Shown here one piece after another: positions 10,600 to 22,300 of a stretch of DNA of 64,000 bases; within the stretch, counting starts at the first letter, position 1; the number at the start of each line of letters is the position of its first letter. The notes under the pieces were generated by a model, which was given only the letters and a program-made list of their open reading frames with translations, was not told the DNA's origin and made no database searches. Source of the stretch: Lonicera japonica. Lineage: Eukaryota; Streptophyta; Magnoliopsida; Dipsacales; Caprifoliaceae. A program made the position numbers and the translations under genes. The stretch covers positions 30,499,774 through 30,563,773 of the forward strand of contig CM038470.1 in the NCBI GenBank assembly GCA_021464415.1. The letters run 5' to 3'.

Positions 10600-11403
10600 G
10601 TCAGGATGGTGTTGGAGGAGAAGGGCCATGAATGCGTCTTTCTTCTTTGCGTTGGGGCAATTTTTTGCAAAATGACCTTTTTTATGACAAATGAAACATC
10701 CATCACTGCGCTTCTTTCTGAAATTTCGTCGCTTGACGTACTTCCAAGGTTTTTTCTTAAACCTTTTTTGCTTGGATCTGCGCTTCCAAGGCTTTTCATC
10801 ATCATAGGACTTACGTTTTGAGTATTTGCCTTTGTGATGTCGTCGCTTTCCTTTCCTGTGAGATCGGCAATCGCATTGCTTATCATTCTTGCATTTGATT
10901 TTCATCTAGTCTTTGTTACAGGAATCAAGAATCTTGTTTGCATTTTTCTGGATATTAATCATAAGGGCTTGCTGGCTGCACATTCGCTCAACTGAATCAA
11001 CGAACAACTCGTAGATTTCTGAGAGAGTGAGATCTTTGACTTCTAGTTTTTGAATCTTCAAGAGCTTCTTAGCTTCAACAACTAGAGAATCAGGAAAAGA
11101 ATGAAACACGATCTGTTTGAGATTTACATCATCAATGCCGCCAAGGATGTAAAATCGCTGAGAGATGCGATCATAGTGTTTTTCAAGATCTTTGAGATCT
11201 AGCGAACAACACTTTAAACTCAACAATTCTTCACGCATGATTTCAAGATGACGTGATGCTTTTCCAACAAATTCAATGTATATGAGACCAATGAATTCAT
11301 CGATTGATTTTTGCTGTTGGAGAATCTTCTGTCTGTATTCGCCAAGGGAATTATACCAATCTTTCAATCTGCCGGTTAATCTTGCAAGAAATCGTAAAAA
11401 GAC
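10600..11403 (-). pseudogene. Capsid-domain section with CCHC zinc knuckle
   Basis: This part of the polyprotein begins just after the in-frame stop at 11404 and includes RLKDWYNSLGEYRQK, a helical stretch to about 10910, a TAG immediately followed by ATG (10908-10903), a very Lys/Arg-rich run and then the zinc knuckle (near 10660-10700). The order helical domain, basic tail, CCHC is standard for caulimovirid coat proteins, which package the genome. The TAG-ATG junction could be decay of a sense codon or a former ORF boundary; I favour decay because the frame is continuous. Confidence 0.75.
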
Positions 11404-14140
11404 TTATGGCTGAGAGTAATGTTGGAGATCAGTCTGGATCCACGTAGTAAATGTGTGGAATCGGGATTGCCATTCTTTTGGTGGAATATCATCAATGGTA
11501 AACTGTTGGTATTTTTCACCAGGTGGAATTTTTGGCAATACATAATCAGTATCTGAGGAGTCATCAGAAGAGGGATCTTCAACAATTGGTTCTTGTGGGG
11601 CATTTTCTGCTGGGGGAGGTGGAGGTGGAGGTTGCTGTTGTTGCTGACGTTGCTGACGAGGAACTTGTTCTGCCATAAAAACTTCTTCAAAGTTCGCAAA
11701 TAAATCAGGTTTGGATGCTTTAACTGGAGTTCGATCAGTCATTGCCAGGGTTTTCAAAAACGAGGCAATCTGGTTTTCTGGCATATTTTCGTCATTGTGG
11801 ACAAACAACATATCCATTTGCTTGGTGGATGCACCAATGGTGGGATCATCATCAAACTTTGGCTGGTAAGCTAAGGGGTTGGATGAGGTACTGGTTTTTT
11901 GGGAATAGGTAGGTTTATTAAACGATGGGGTTGGTGGGACAGGATTAGAATATTGAAGAGATTTGTGAGAGGACTGGGTTGGTTGACGATAGGTTTCTAA
12001 ATACATATCATCAAAGTCTGGGTGTCTGGGTGTAATACGGGGAGTGCTTGGCTTGGATTTGGGAACATAGGCATAATGGGATTTTGGCTTTGGAGAACGA
12101 GTTTTTGGTTTCGGATCTGGCCAATGAGGAAGACGTCGCTTAGGAACATCTTTCCATAAGTTAGTATTGGACATGCCTGTGGTAGGTGGTGAATTTGTAA
12201 GGCCTGGAAAGGTAGGAGGGGGAGATTGGGCCTTTTGGAGATAATCGAGCTGAGCTTGAAGAGATTTTTGTTCTTGCTTCATAACAGAAAATTGGGCATT
12301 AATGGCTGAGAAATCAGTAACCGTGCTGCAAAGATGCTTCATGCGATCATCAATTTGCTTCAACTTTCCACGTATCTCTTGGATATATGCTTCAATGGTA
12401 TCCAATTTTAAAATTTGTTTGCTCATAGACTTGGTACTTCGAGCAATTTGAGAGATCATGGAGTTCTGAACAATAGCATTCTCTGCTTGCCAGTTTAATG
12501 CTACTTCAGCTGCTAACACCTTTTTTCGATCACCATGGAGAGGGTTTTTTACCTTCCACATGTGAGAAGTGTTTTGGGACTGATTATCAAAGTCGTCGGG
12601 AGGTGGGAAATGATCATGTTCTTCCATCAAAAAACAAGAAATGGGTTCAGGGGTAAAATTTTTGGGCTGGAAAGGAGACGGGCTTTTTAGGGCTTGTAGG
12701 GCTTGTTGGGCATATGGTGGTAAAGCTTGGGGCTTCGGAGGGGATGGCTTATAAGGTTTTGGAGGAGGAGTACATGGAGGAGGAGAGGGAGTAACCTTTG
12801 GGGTTTGTGGCTTTGGGGAATCACCATAAGTTACATAATAATCAAACTTTCCAGAGGGTTCACCAAGTAAATCAACTGTGGGATCGCCATTTTCATAGCG
12901 CTCTTGCAGTTGTTCTTGGGAGGAGAGAGTCTTTCCTTCGCTGAGTTTTTTCTTTCGCCTATAGCGCTTCAATTCAGCTAGGTCAAGCTGATCTTCAAAG
13001 GAAGCTTCTTGACATTCAGGACAACAACATTCATCATACCAGATATGTCCTTTAGAGTCTCTAGCTTCATAAACTGGAAGTCCTTCAGAAGTAAAACACA
13101 GAATTTTCATGGGTAGATTCTTTAATTCGGGGTCGCTGGGATGACGCTTAAGTGGTTCCATCATGTTGATTTCTGTAACAAAAGGATTTTGCTGTGGCGA
13201 AGAATTTCGATTGTAAGCCACTTCAATTTGACGGTTGGCTCGTTTGATATAAACCGGATCTGTGGTTTGGACCGATTCATTGCTTGCCTGCTCATGTAGT
13301 AGTTCATAAGAAGTTACCCATTTTTCTGGTAACAATCTAATGAGTTCTTCACGAGGTACTGCTTTGGAATGAAGCTTGCCGTTGGTGCTGCGTTGGAATC
13401 AATTGTCAGCATCAGTGCTTCTGCAGTTTCTGAGCCTGGGATACAGAGATCATAGGAATGGTTCTGTAGACGTGTTATCATTTGATGATGGATTGTTGCC
13501 GCCGCTGTTCCTTCAACCATGGAAACACCACTGATTTGAACTTGAATTTTTAACGCTGTCGCCAAGTGCTTGTCCGCAACAGGGATGTTGAAATTGGGGT
13601 AAAGAGTGAAAAATACTGTTCCAGCATGTAGGGTTGCCTGGACAGTACCAAGAACTGCTTGGGAATAAGTCTTTAGCCGAGAGTCTATCAAAGCAATGTT
13701 GATAACAACCGGGAGACCTTTTCTGCCATGAAAGGTAACTGTAAATCGGATTGCTCCAAAGTGCAGATGAGTGTAACCTTGAGTAAGGGCCATTCGTTGA
13801 AAATCTGGGGGGAGAGGAACTGGGAAGAATCGTTCTTCTGAGCCAGATGGTACAATCAGGGAATCAAACTTGCTTGCTTGCACATATTCCTTAATTGGGA
13901 GTGACGAGGATTTACTGGAGATGATCTTCGAACTTGTCTTGTCCATGAAATAGGAGTTGGTTTAGCAAAAACATTATATGGATTCGCAGTGGGCAAATCC
14001 GTTCGTGGAATAATTCTTGATGGAGTATGAGTAATCTCATAAAGCGATTCTATATTGCAAGAAGAAAATCTGGAAGACGAAGAAGAAGAAGACATACTAC
14101 TAGACCTGCTTAATTTCGGGGAAGTATTTTTGGAAAACAT

Positions 14141-14757
14141 TTTTTGAAAAGATAAGTTCTTCACTAATGTCACAAATATTCCAAATTAGAAGTAACAGCT
14201 TCTTCTGATAAAATATTTACTATGATGTCAAAAAAGACGACCTTAAGAAATAACTGAAGAGATTTAATGTAAGTCAGACCACATCTGCGAGTCTTCGAGC
14301 TTCACACGGCACACGCTGCTTTCAATGCTCTTTCCTCAAGCACCCTGTCTGAGATACTATCAAATATCATCTCTTTTCTTAAGAACCATACTCGTTTTCT
14401 GAGTAGAAGTACTCTAGATTTCTGATACGAGAGATCCACTTAACAAAATCTGAGGTTTCTGATGTGAGAGATCCATATACATGGCAGTCACAGAGCATAC
14501 TAATCACAGATTTGCTAATTATATGGCAGTCGTAGAGCATACTTTCGCAAGTATTAATCTCATACTAGTCATAGTATAATTATCAAACATGTTGGAAAAT
14601 ATTTCATAATCAGAAGCTGGAAATTCTATTTAGAGTATTTGATCCATTAGATCAGAACTTACAAGGGTTTAAGCTGAAATCATAACTACCTCTGATACCA
14701 TAGGGGGGGGATACAGATATTCGTAATTTCGGATTACGCAATACGGCAAACTAATAC
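14141..14757 (-). other. Pararetrovirus 5' leader, primer-binding site and right edge of the array
   Basis: The primer-binding site TGGTATCAGAGGTAG reads from 14700 to 14686 on the minus strand. The leader to the ATG at 14140 is about 545 nt. Viral sequence stops near 14757, where it passes into ta repeats and then into host flank that also occurs at about 3645-3790, so the insertion site is a TA-rich simple repeat. Confidence 0.8.
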
Positions 14758-16100
14758 ATACATATATATATATATATATCTTTCAAATTTGTTTGATTGT
14801 TGGTTGATAAGTCTTCCGAATACATATGGGAAAAATACATTATATCCCCCAATGGTTTGTTGGGTTAAAGGACCACCCCCTTCAATTATTTTACTCTCCT
14901 CTAAACTCCCCTGTACTATTATTAATAATAAAATCACAATATTCTAACGATTAAAACTATATCAAGGACATTATAACATAATGTAACATACTGAAAACGC
15001 AAAAAACATTATAACATTATTTTACTAGTATTTATTGGGAGTGAATAAATTAATAAATTATTTTTATTTTTAATAGGCTTTGGTTATTTTCAAAAATTTT
15101 AAATGACGCTAATAAATTGAGACGTGCCAAAATCTAATTCTAAAAATTTATTTGAGATGGAGAACTAAAACTTCAAATTAAAGTATGACTAAATGACTCT
15201 TTTTTAGTATTTCATATAAATATGCAATGAAACTTACACCTTATGATAACTTTGGTTATTAATCTATCCTTTGGCAAAAAATTAATTAATTAAAAAATGT
15301 TGAGTAACCCAATGTTAATGTACCTTCTATTTTAAGCTCTTTTTATTTAACCAAAAATATGAGGAAAAATTTAAAAACATTTAAAAAAAATATTAATGGC
15401 CGAAAATGAAAATAAATATCAAATTCTTTTGAAAATAAGACAATTTCTAAACAAGTTGGGGTAAAATGAAAGACGACAATACTACAAAGAGGCTTAGTAT
15501 CGGATAAATAGTTTAAAATAATACCCATTAACTTGACAAACGACAGAAAAATTTATATATATTTTTTCCAATACAGAGATATACATGCACCTAAATTATA
15601 TTGGGGCATGAGTGTGGAGGAAAAAAATTTCGAATATGAAATTAAGTAGATATGCCAAAAATTGACTACCAAACGAAGATAAACACTACAACCAAACAAA
15701 AAATAAAATACACGGATGGATGGACAAGTGATATTTTATCAAAGAATGTTTCAACCATCAAGTGTGGCTCATTAATTGCGATACTAGAATTAATAGTGGG
15801 TTCGACTAGGAGCTCGGATTGAATCTCGCCGGTTGTAAAAAATTTTAATGGCCAATGGCATGTTTTACCGCGAGTAAATATTAGTACAACAAGACAAAAA
15901 AATAAAATCGATGAATGTTTCAACCATCAAGTGTGGCCCAATGATTGTAATATTGGGATTAGCGGTTGGTTCGACTAGAAGCTCTCCAAATTGTAGTTTA
16001 TTTATTTATTTTTAAGGCTAGCAATCACCCATTGTGAGTGACACGAGCTCCTCAAGTTAAAATCCGACAATTGCAAAAAAATAAACATTAACCGACATGC
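14758..16100. other. Gene-free AT-rich DNA with short repeats
   Basis: The first 170 bp are the duplicated viral flank. The rest is AT-rich with no supportable gene. A 70-bp direct repeat (each copy containing gaatgtttcaaccatcaag) lies at about 15744-15813 and 15912-15983. Near 16016-16080 is a possible SINE tail: a B-box-like phrase followed by attgcaaaaaaataa. Confidence 0.6.
15744..15983. repeat. Two diverged copies of a 70-bp direct repeat
   Basis: Both copies contain gaatgtttcaaccatcaag followed by tgtggc and later ggttcgactag and agctc. They are separated by about 100 bp. They could be remnants of a short interspersed element; there is no clear polymerase III A box. Confidence 0.55.
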
Positions 16101-16101
16101 T

Positions 16102-16725
16102 CTAATCTATCAGTGCATCTAGAAATTTTTTATTGGGGGACCATACAATTTTTCGAACATGTTGGGCTTGATTCATTAGGTCCTCACATGACTTCTCAGC
16201 AACTTTATGTAACGAATTCGGATCTTTTCCTATGTGATTCAGAAATGCACAATCTTTCCCATTCCTTACTTTTTTCCAATTCTTAAACCCATCAACCAAA
16301 AATGTATTTTGACTATGATGCTTACCTGGATTGTTGAACAAATAATAAGGTAAACAAAATGCGGCATCGCTTTTAGGGTAGTACTCTAACCAGGATGGAA
16401 ATATCTTGAACCATGATGACTGAAAACGACGAGAATGTTTTTCAGGTCCGCTCGAAGGATACTCTGCTAGGATGCATTGATAAGGGCCATGGTTAATGTA
16501 AGCTCGTCGAACTTCATCAAGTCTATCAACTAGATACTTCGATATTGCCATACGTAATCCCGGGTCACGTTCCAAATTGTTGATGTCAAACTCCACTGAC
16601 TCAATTCTAGGTGATTTTTGAGGATGATTATAAACTTGCTCAACCACCGATGGTTCTACATTATCTTCTACGATTTGAACATGTTTTCTCTTGAAAAAAG
16701 AGTCAATTGTAGGTGATTTTTCCAT
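16102..16725 (-). pseudogene. hAT-family transposase N-terminus (TTF-type zinc finger), truncated
   Basis: The frame starts at MEKSPTIDSFFKRK (ATG at 16725; an upstream in-frame ATG at 16740 is less likely, because family members start with a ME..FFKRK motif). It continues through DPGLRMAISKYLVDRLDEVRRAYINHGPYQ and the Cys/His-containing TTF-type region (FCLPYYLFNNPG). These are the N-terminal DNA-binding parts of zinc finger MYM-type 1-like hAT proteins. The frame stops at 16102 after 208 codons, where this family usually continues for several hundred more, so the DUF4371 and dimerisation parts are missing. It belongs to the same superfamily as the fragment at 1-1351 but is clearly diverged. 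Confidence 0.8.
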
Positions 16726-17619
16726 ATCTTGAAAATACAAAATTGAATAACAAAATATTAGTATATATAAAATATAAGAAAATTAACATATGAAATAGCT
16801 TTACATAAATATTTAATATTAGTAAATATATGTATTTGAAAATTAATGTACTACACTGCTACTTTCCCACTCAACAACAAGAAACAAACAAAATACCTCA
16901 CATAAATAGGAAACAAACAAAAACACCTCACAAAAGTGAAATAAAAGTAGCACTTTTCCTTTAGTTAAAACTTACAATGGAGAGAATTAAATAAAAACAA
17001 AACAAACACTATCCCATGAGAAATCTCTGGCTCTTGACAGAGGAAGGACAATTGGACAAAAGTATAAACCAAACACTTTTTCTTTAGTTACCACCATTTT
17101 TTCTTTAATTATAATGGAGAGAAATAAAAAAAAAAGCAGGTTTGTTTCTTTAACTACATTTACTTTTCGTCTTTTCCATCTCACATAGCCCCTCGGCCCC
17201 ATGCCTACTGCCTAAACAAATTTGAAATCCCCTCTATTTCGGCATCTGCATAGTTCAGTTTTCTCCTTTCAGGCCTTCAACTAATTACCTCATATAAATA
17301 TGCAATCATACATTCAATTTGATTAACCCTAAATTTCCAAAAAAAAAAAAACCCAAATCATATACCATGTAGTATGGATTTACAGAGATGGAGGCATGGA
17401 GCAGATGTACCTATAATCGCCGGCGGCGACCTGATGGAGGAGTACACGGCGAGTCGGCAACGGAGACGACGGGCGTGCGACGCTGCGTTGTAGTCGGCGA
17501 CGGGCGATGCTGCGTTGTGGCCTGTGGGTTCTTTCTCTCAACTCTCAAGCGCTCTCTCTCTCTTAGTCTCTCTCTACAATTTTTATTTTAATTGGGAGGA
17601 CCATAGTAAAAATATAATA

Positions 17620-17705
17620 GGCTAATTTTTTTTATATATATATATATTAAAAAAAAAATGTTGGGGGGACCATGGCCCCCTCTGTATTACACTTCCGTCG
17701 GCCCA
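17620..17705 (-). repeat. Terminal region of the hAT element whose gene is at 16102-16725
   Basis: On the minus strand the phrase gggccatggtcccccca next to a CT-rich leader (microsatellite at 17555-17575) resembles the 5' end of DUF4371-type hAT elements. It lies upstream of the transposase start, so the element probably spans about 16100-17705. Exact termini and target duplication are not clear. Confidence 0.45.
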
Positions 17706-18204
17706 TGTGCTCTATTAAAAGTAAAGATTAATTGAAATATGTGAAAGGTGGTCCAAATACTCTGTAATTTGACCCAAAAAAAAAATTTTAAATCAAAGAA
17801 TGTTTCGTGGCTTGTTCACATCTTTGACCAAAAAAAAAAATCAAAGAATGTTACGTCCATTGTTCACATTGAATGTTAGCTTACGAGAAAAAGTATTATG
17901 CTGCTCCTGTACCACCGTGGCATCTACGTGGTGCTCAAAACCAACCAATCAGTCAATCACCATGTTACATTACATTACAACTGGGCCCCACTGGTAAACT
18001 TCCACACTAGAAAAGAAAATGAGGAAAAAGATGAAAGAGCACCGCGCCTAACGCGTTAATAAAAGGGGACCCCTACCCCTTCCCTCCGTCTGATGCTTCA
18101 AACTTCTATATATAGCATCTGGTCCCGGCCTCTTGGCTTTCCAAACAGAAAAAAGAAATTAATAATTAACCATACATATATATATATATAATCAGAATTG
18201 GAAG
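17706..18204 (+). promoter_or_regulatory. Promoter and 5' leader of alpha-amylase gene 1
   Basis: A TATA box (tatatatag) lies at 18107-18115, about 90 bp before the ATG. Further up are a CCAAT-like cluster (accaaccaatcagtcaatc, about 17940), an acgtgg core (17928) and two W-box-like ttgacc sites (near 17768 and 17822) inside a 48-bp imperfect tandem repeat. I see no clear gibberellin-type taacaaa box. Homology with gene 2 goes no further upstream than about 18036, so the sequence above that point is unique to gene 1. Confidence 0.6.
18107..18115 (+). promoter_or_regulatory. TATA box of alpha-amylase gene 1
   Basis: tatatatag sits in a conserved block (ctatatatagcatct) shared with the second gene (43615-43623), about 90 bp upstream of the initiation codon. 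Confidence 0.7.
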
Positions 18205-19342
18205 ATGAATAATCACCCAATCACTTCTCTCATCCATACATGTCTTGCTTTCTCTCTCCTGATTCATGCTTTTGCTGCTCCTACTTTGTTATTTCAGGTA
18301 CCACCACAATCACCTTCACCTATTATATATATACACACTCAGCTCACATATATACAGAGGCGGAGGGAACATGGGCACAGTGGGAGATTAAGCCCCCCAC
18401 TTGAATTTGGAAAATTCTCATAGTAGGTATGGTACTTTTTATATTTTTATAACGACATTTTTGTGAAGTTCAAAACTATGAGGTTGTTTTTGTAAAATTT
18501 TCAAAGCTCTAGGGTCAGATTTGTATTTTGGTATAAGAGAGATTGATCTTTGACTCCATTAATTATACAAAAACATATATAGACCTTCAAAATTTTAGAT
18601 ATTGTATGTTTGCCCCCTCATATAAAATGATTTATGATTTCTACCAATTTAACAGTTGAACAAACAATTAAAGATCATAGACCCATATTCTATTTTCGAA
18701 ATATCTTTTCTCTTCTCTCATCCTACTTCCTCTTTTAATTAAATAAAAGAAAGGTTTAAGTCTTTTACTCCTAGCAACAAACAACGAAAATCCCCCAAAC
18801 CTCCTAGAGAAAAATGTATGAAATGTATATATTAAAATGTGTGTATTTGTCCGAAAAAAAATTCTTACATTAAGAAAGTTACAATAAAAATCATTGAAAT
18901 TGAAGATATCTTTCAATGTGTTCAAGATATGAAACCTCAAATGTCAAAACTTTTGTACATCTCCTTATATAATTAATGTTTAATATACAATTTTTTGGCT
19001 CCGTTTGATAGCAACATGAAAAATAAAAATAAAAATAACTAATTTAAGTGAGAAAATGAAAAATAAGTTGAGGGATGTGGTGAGATTAATTCTTGCTTTT
19101 TGCTTTTTTCCATGACAAAATTTTCTTTGGGTGATGTGAGGACATATACTCACAAAAATGAGTATGAGATAGAGAGTATCTCACTATATGCTCAACTTAT
19201 TTTTCATCTTCTCACCCAAATTAGTTGTTTTTATTTTCATTTTTCATGTTACTATCAAACGGAGCCTTAATGTTATTTTTCCTTGTAATTAAGAAAAATT
19301 ATTTACCAAGCCCCCACTAATCTTAAATCCTGCCTCCGCCAC

Positions 19343-19380
<38 letters not shown>

Positions 19381-22300
19381 ATGTTTGCATGCACATGTCT
19401 TAAGAGACTAAGAGTTCATGATTTATGAGCACTTATATATATTTTAGGAATGGCAACGGGTGGGGGCAGATATTGTCCGTCTTTGTCCCCGCCAGATAAC
19501 GGATATCCACGGGAACTTGAATTATTATTTTTAACTGAAATAAAAGATAGTTTAACTAGCCAAAAAATGTTAAAAAAGTTTTATTATTCCTTCAAACGGT
19601 TGCTTTTCAAACTCTAATTAAATTTGGAGTATATGAAATGGATATGGAAAGAACATATATGATCATAAACTTTGCTCAAAAAGTTGAAAAAATGGGAAGG
19701 AAACAGTGGACTGTGAAAGCATATATGAGCATAAATGACAAATAAAATAAAAATCAATGCAATGGTGAAGCGCTTGCCAGAATCAGGAGGTAGTTGTTGG
19801 AGAGAGGTTAGGTTGTGCAGATGGAACATGTGAAATAAATTAGTAAACTTGATTTTACCTTTTAAGGATTTTTAATATTATATAATATAAATATATATAC
19901 AGAAAATTTCCTATGCGGATTACTGTTCATGGATTGACCGTACGGGTTGGGACATTTGGCACGCTTTCCAATGGAATTTTTTGATGAAATTTTGTGGGGA
20001 TAATCTTCATCATGTTTAGAACATATGCACCAAATTTCATCAAAAAATTCAACCGGGAAGTGGGTTAACTACATGATTGAAAAATATTTGTCCAGAAATA
20101 GATATATAAAATCCAATATTTTTCAATCATGTATTTAACCCACTTCCCGGTTGAATTTTTTGATGAAATTTGGTGGAGATGTTCTAAACATGATGAAGAA
20201 CATCCCCACCAAATTTCATCAAAAAGTTCCATTGGGAAGCATGCCAAATGTCCCAATCCATACGGGCAATTCGTACTAGAAATGGACTCTATATATATTA
20301 TTTGCAGCCAGCTGGCATACAATATATTAATATTTCAAACTTCAAAATTTGAAAGTGGCTTACATTTAAACCAGCGGGTGTAGTGTTATATATACAGGGG
20401 GTGGGTTCGGAGTGGGTGTCCTAATCCCTGATTCCAACTCGAATCTGACCACTTTTGAAAATTTCCGACTTGAACCTATACTCTTCTCCGATTATTTTCC
20501 TCCCTAATCGATCCCATCGAGTTAGATACTATTAGATACTTGAACCCATGAGTTTTTTTGCCATCCCTATATATATGGAAAATAATATTTGGTGATTTAG
20601 GTTTAAATTCGTAATTGTTGAATATTAGTTCTATACTTATAGTTATTTAATAATTTATTTTATTCTATCGAAAACAATATTAATGGAAAAATTAATGAAA
20701 ATGGTATTAATGTAGAAATTTTAAACAATATTCAAATTTTAAGGCTTTAAATATAAATTAGTATGCTTTAAATTTCACCCCCGATTGGCCCAAATTCTTG
20801 CTTCGCCGCTGCATATAATATATGATGGTTTTGATGAAATGGTAGTGATGGTGTATATATGTAGGGTTTTAACTGGGCATCAAATAAGAAGGAAGGAGGA
20901 TGGTACAACTCACTGATGAATTCAGTCTCAGACATAGCTGCTGCTGGGGTTACCCATGTTTGGCTCCCTCCACCCTCTCAATCTGCAGCTCCCGAAGGTC
21001 CGTCTTTCAATTGTTTTCTTAGATTCCTACTTCTTCTAATCCACCAGATCATCTGGAGATTAAATTATGTACATTAATAATGCATCATGTTAATAAATTG
21101 TTGCCCTTTAATTTACACACTACTAGTCTAGTATATGATGATGAAATGAATTAGTCACATGTACCATTTTGTCTCCCCACTGGTACGTAAGATATGCTTC
21201 ATCTGAAATCTCTCAACCATGTTCTCTATCCCCTCCTTTTGCAGGATATTTGCCAGGAAGGTTATATGATCTCAATTCAAAATATGGGAATGAAGCCGAA
21301 TTAAAAGCTTTAATTAACGCCTTCCACAGTAAAGGTATAAAATGCATAGCTGACATAGTAATAAACCACAGAACTGCAGAGAAACAAGATAGTAGAGGGA
21401 TATGGTGCATATTTGAGGGAGGAACAACTGATGACCGTCTAGACTGGGGACCAACCCTCATTTGCAAAAATGATACGCAATACTCCGATGGCCTAGGAAA
21501 CAATGATACTGGAACTGACTTTCCGGGTGCTCCCGATATTGACCATCTTAACCCTAGAGTACAAAGAGAGTTATCTGATTGGATGAACTGGCTAAAGACT
21601 GAAATTGGATTTGACGGGTGGCGATTTGACTACGCCTTAGGCTACTCTCCGAGTATCACTAAGGTCTACATGGAAAACACTTCCCCAGATTTTGCAGTCG
21701 GGGAAATCTGGAATTCGCTTTTGAAGGAGCAAGATGAAAAACTGGCATATAACCAGGACCCACATCGTAATGAGTTGGCTCAGTGGGTCAAAAATAGCGG
21801 TGGGGTTGTGACCGCTTTTGATTTCACAACCAAGGGAATTCTTCAGGCTGCGATGAATGGAGAACTGTGGAGAATGAAGGACTCGAATGGAAATCCTCCG
21901 GGGATGATTGGGATTTTACCAGGAAATGCTGCCACCTTTATTGACAATCACGATACCTATTCGCAAAATATATCACCATTTCCATCAGAAAAAGTCCTTC
22001 AAGGATATGTCTATATTCTCACTCATCCGGGGGTACCATCACTGGTATATTGTTTTGCTTAATCTTTTGCTTACATTGTATATAATGTTCATGTTTAATC
22101 ATTTTAATTTCTACGAAATTTGAGAGTTGCTTATTCTGTTTTGTAGTTTTATGATCACTTCTTTGAATGGGGACTGAAGGATGAAATTATCAAATTGACT
22201 ACAATTAGGGCAAGGAATGGGATCAATGCAACAAGCAAAGTGCAAATTATGGTAGCTGATTCGGATTTGTATGTCGCAATGATCGATGACAAAGTTATTG

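Larger units (their letters stand above)
7247..14140 (-). pseudogene. Pararetrovirus polyprotein (MP-CP-PR-RT-RH plus C-terminal domain), broken
   Basis: One reading path of about 2300 codons runs from the ATG at 14140 to the stop at 7247. Order along the minus strand: movement protein (about 14140-13110); a Cys-rich patch and a Pro-rich, coiled-coil section (about 13110-11404); capsid region (11403-10600) ending in a basic stretch and the zinc knuckle CFICHKKGHFAKNC; aspartic protease motif AFFDTGST (near 10310); RT with YIDDILLYS (near 9330); RNase H with QTDASD (near 8905) and the conserved end GKQNVIADYYSR (near 8570); then a unique C-terminal domain. Lesions: frameshifts near 13926, 13355 and 10260, and in-frame stops at 11404, 10906, 9863, 8825 and about 8658. 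RNase H and the C-terminal domain share one frame with no stop between them. Confidence 0.9.
3911..14757 (-). mobile_element. Endogenous pararetrovirus array (Caulimoviridae), rearranged
   Basis: Three viral segments lie end to end in a TA-rich site. At 6690-14757 is one complete genome unit on the minus strand. At about 5082-6689 is a second, truncated 5' segment in the same orientation (direct repeat of about 13110-14717). At 3911-5073 is a copy of the genome's 3' region in inverted orientation (mirror of 6690-7853). Two tRNA-iMet primer-binding sites are 8027 bp apart, giving the unit genome length. A single frame order of movement protein, coat protein with zinc knuckle, aspartic protease, RT, RNase H and a C-terminal extra domain suggests a petuvirus- or florendovirus-like lineage. 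It is broken and not expected to encode a functional virus. Confidence 0.9.

Noticed and set aside
10903..10908. TAG-ATG as a genuine coat-protein ORF boundary in the virus
   Set aside because: The frame is continuous on both sides, the polyprotein has several other stops, and the junction falls inside the expected capsid domain just before its basic tail. Decay is simpler.
17388..17591. 67-codon Arg-rich open frame (MEAWSRC...)
   Set aside because: It lies in the GC/CT-rich leader of the hAT element and ends in a CT microsatellite; no family resemblance. Probably non-coding.
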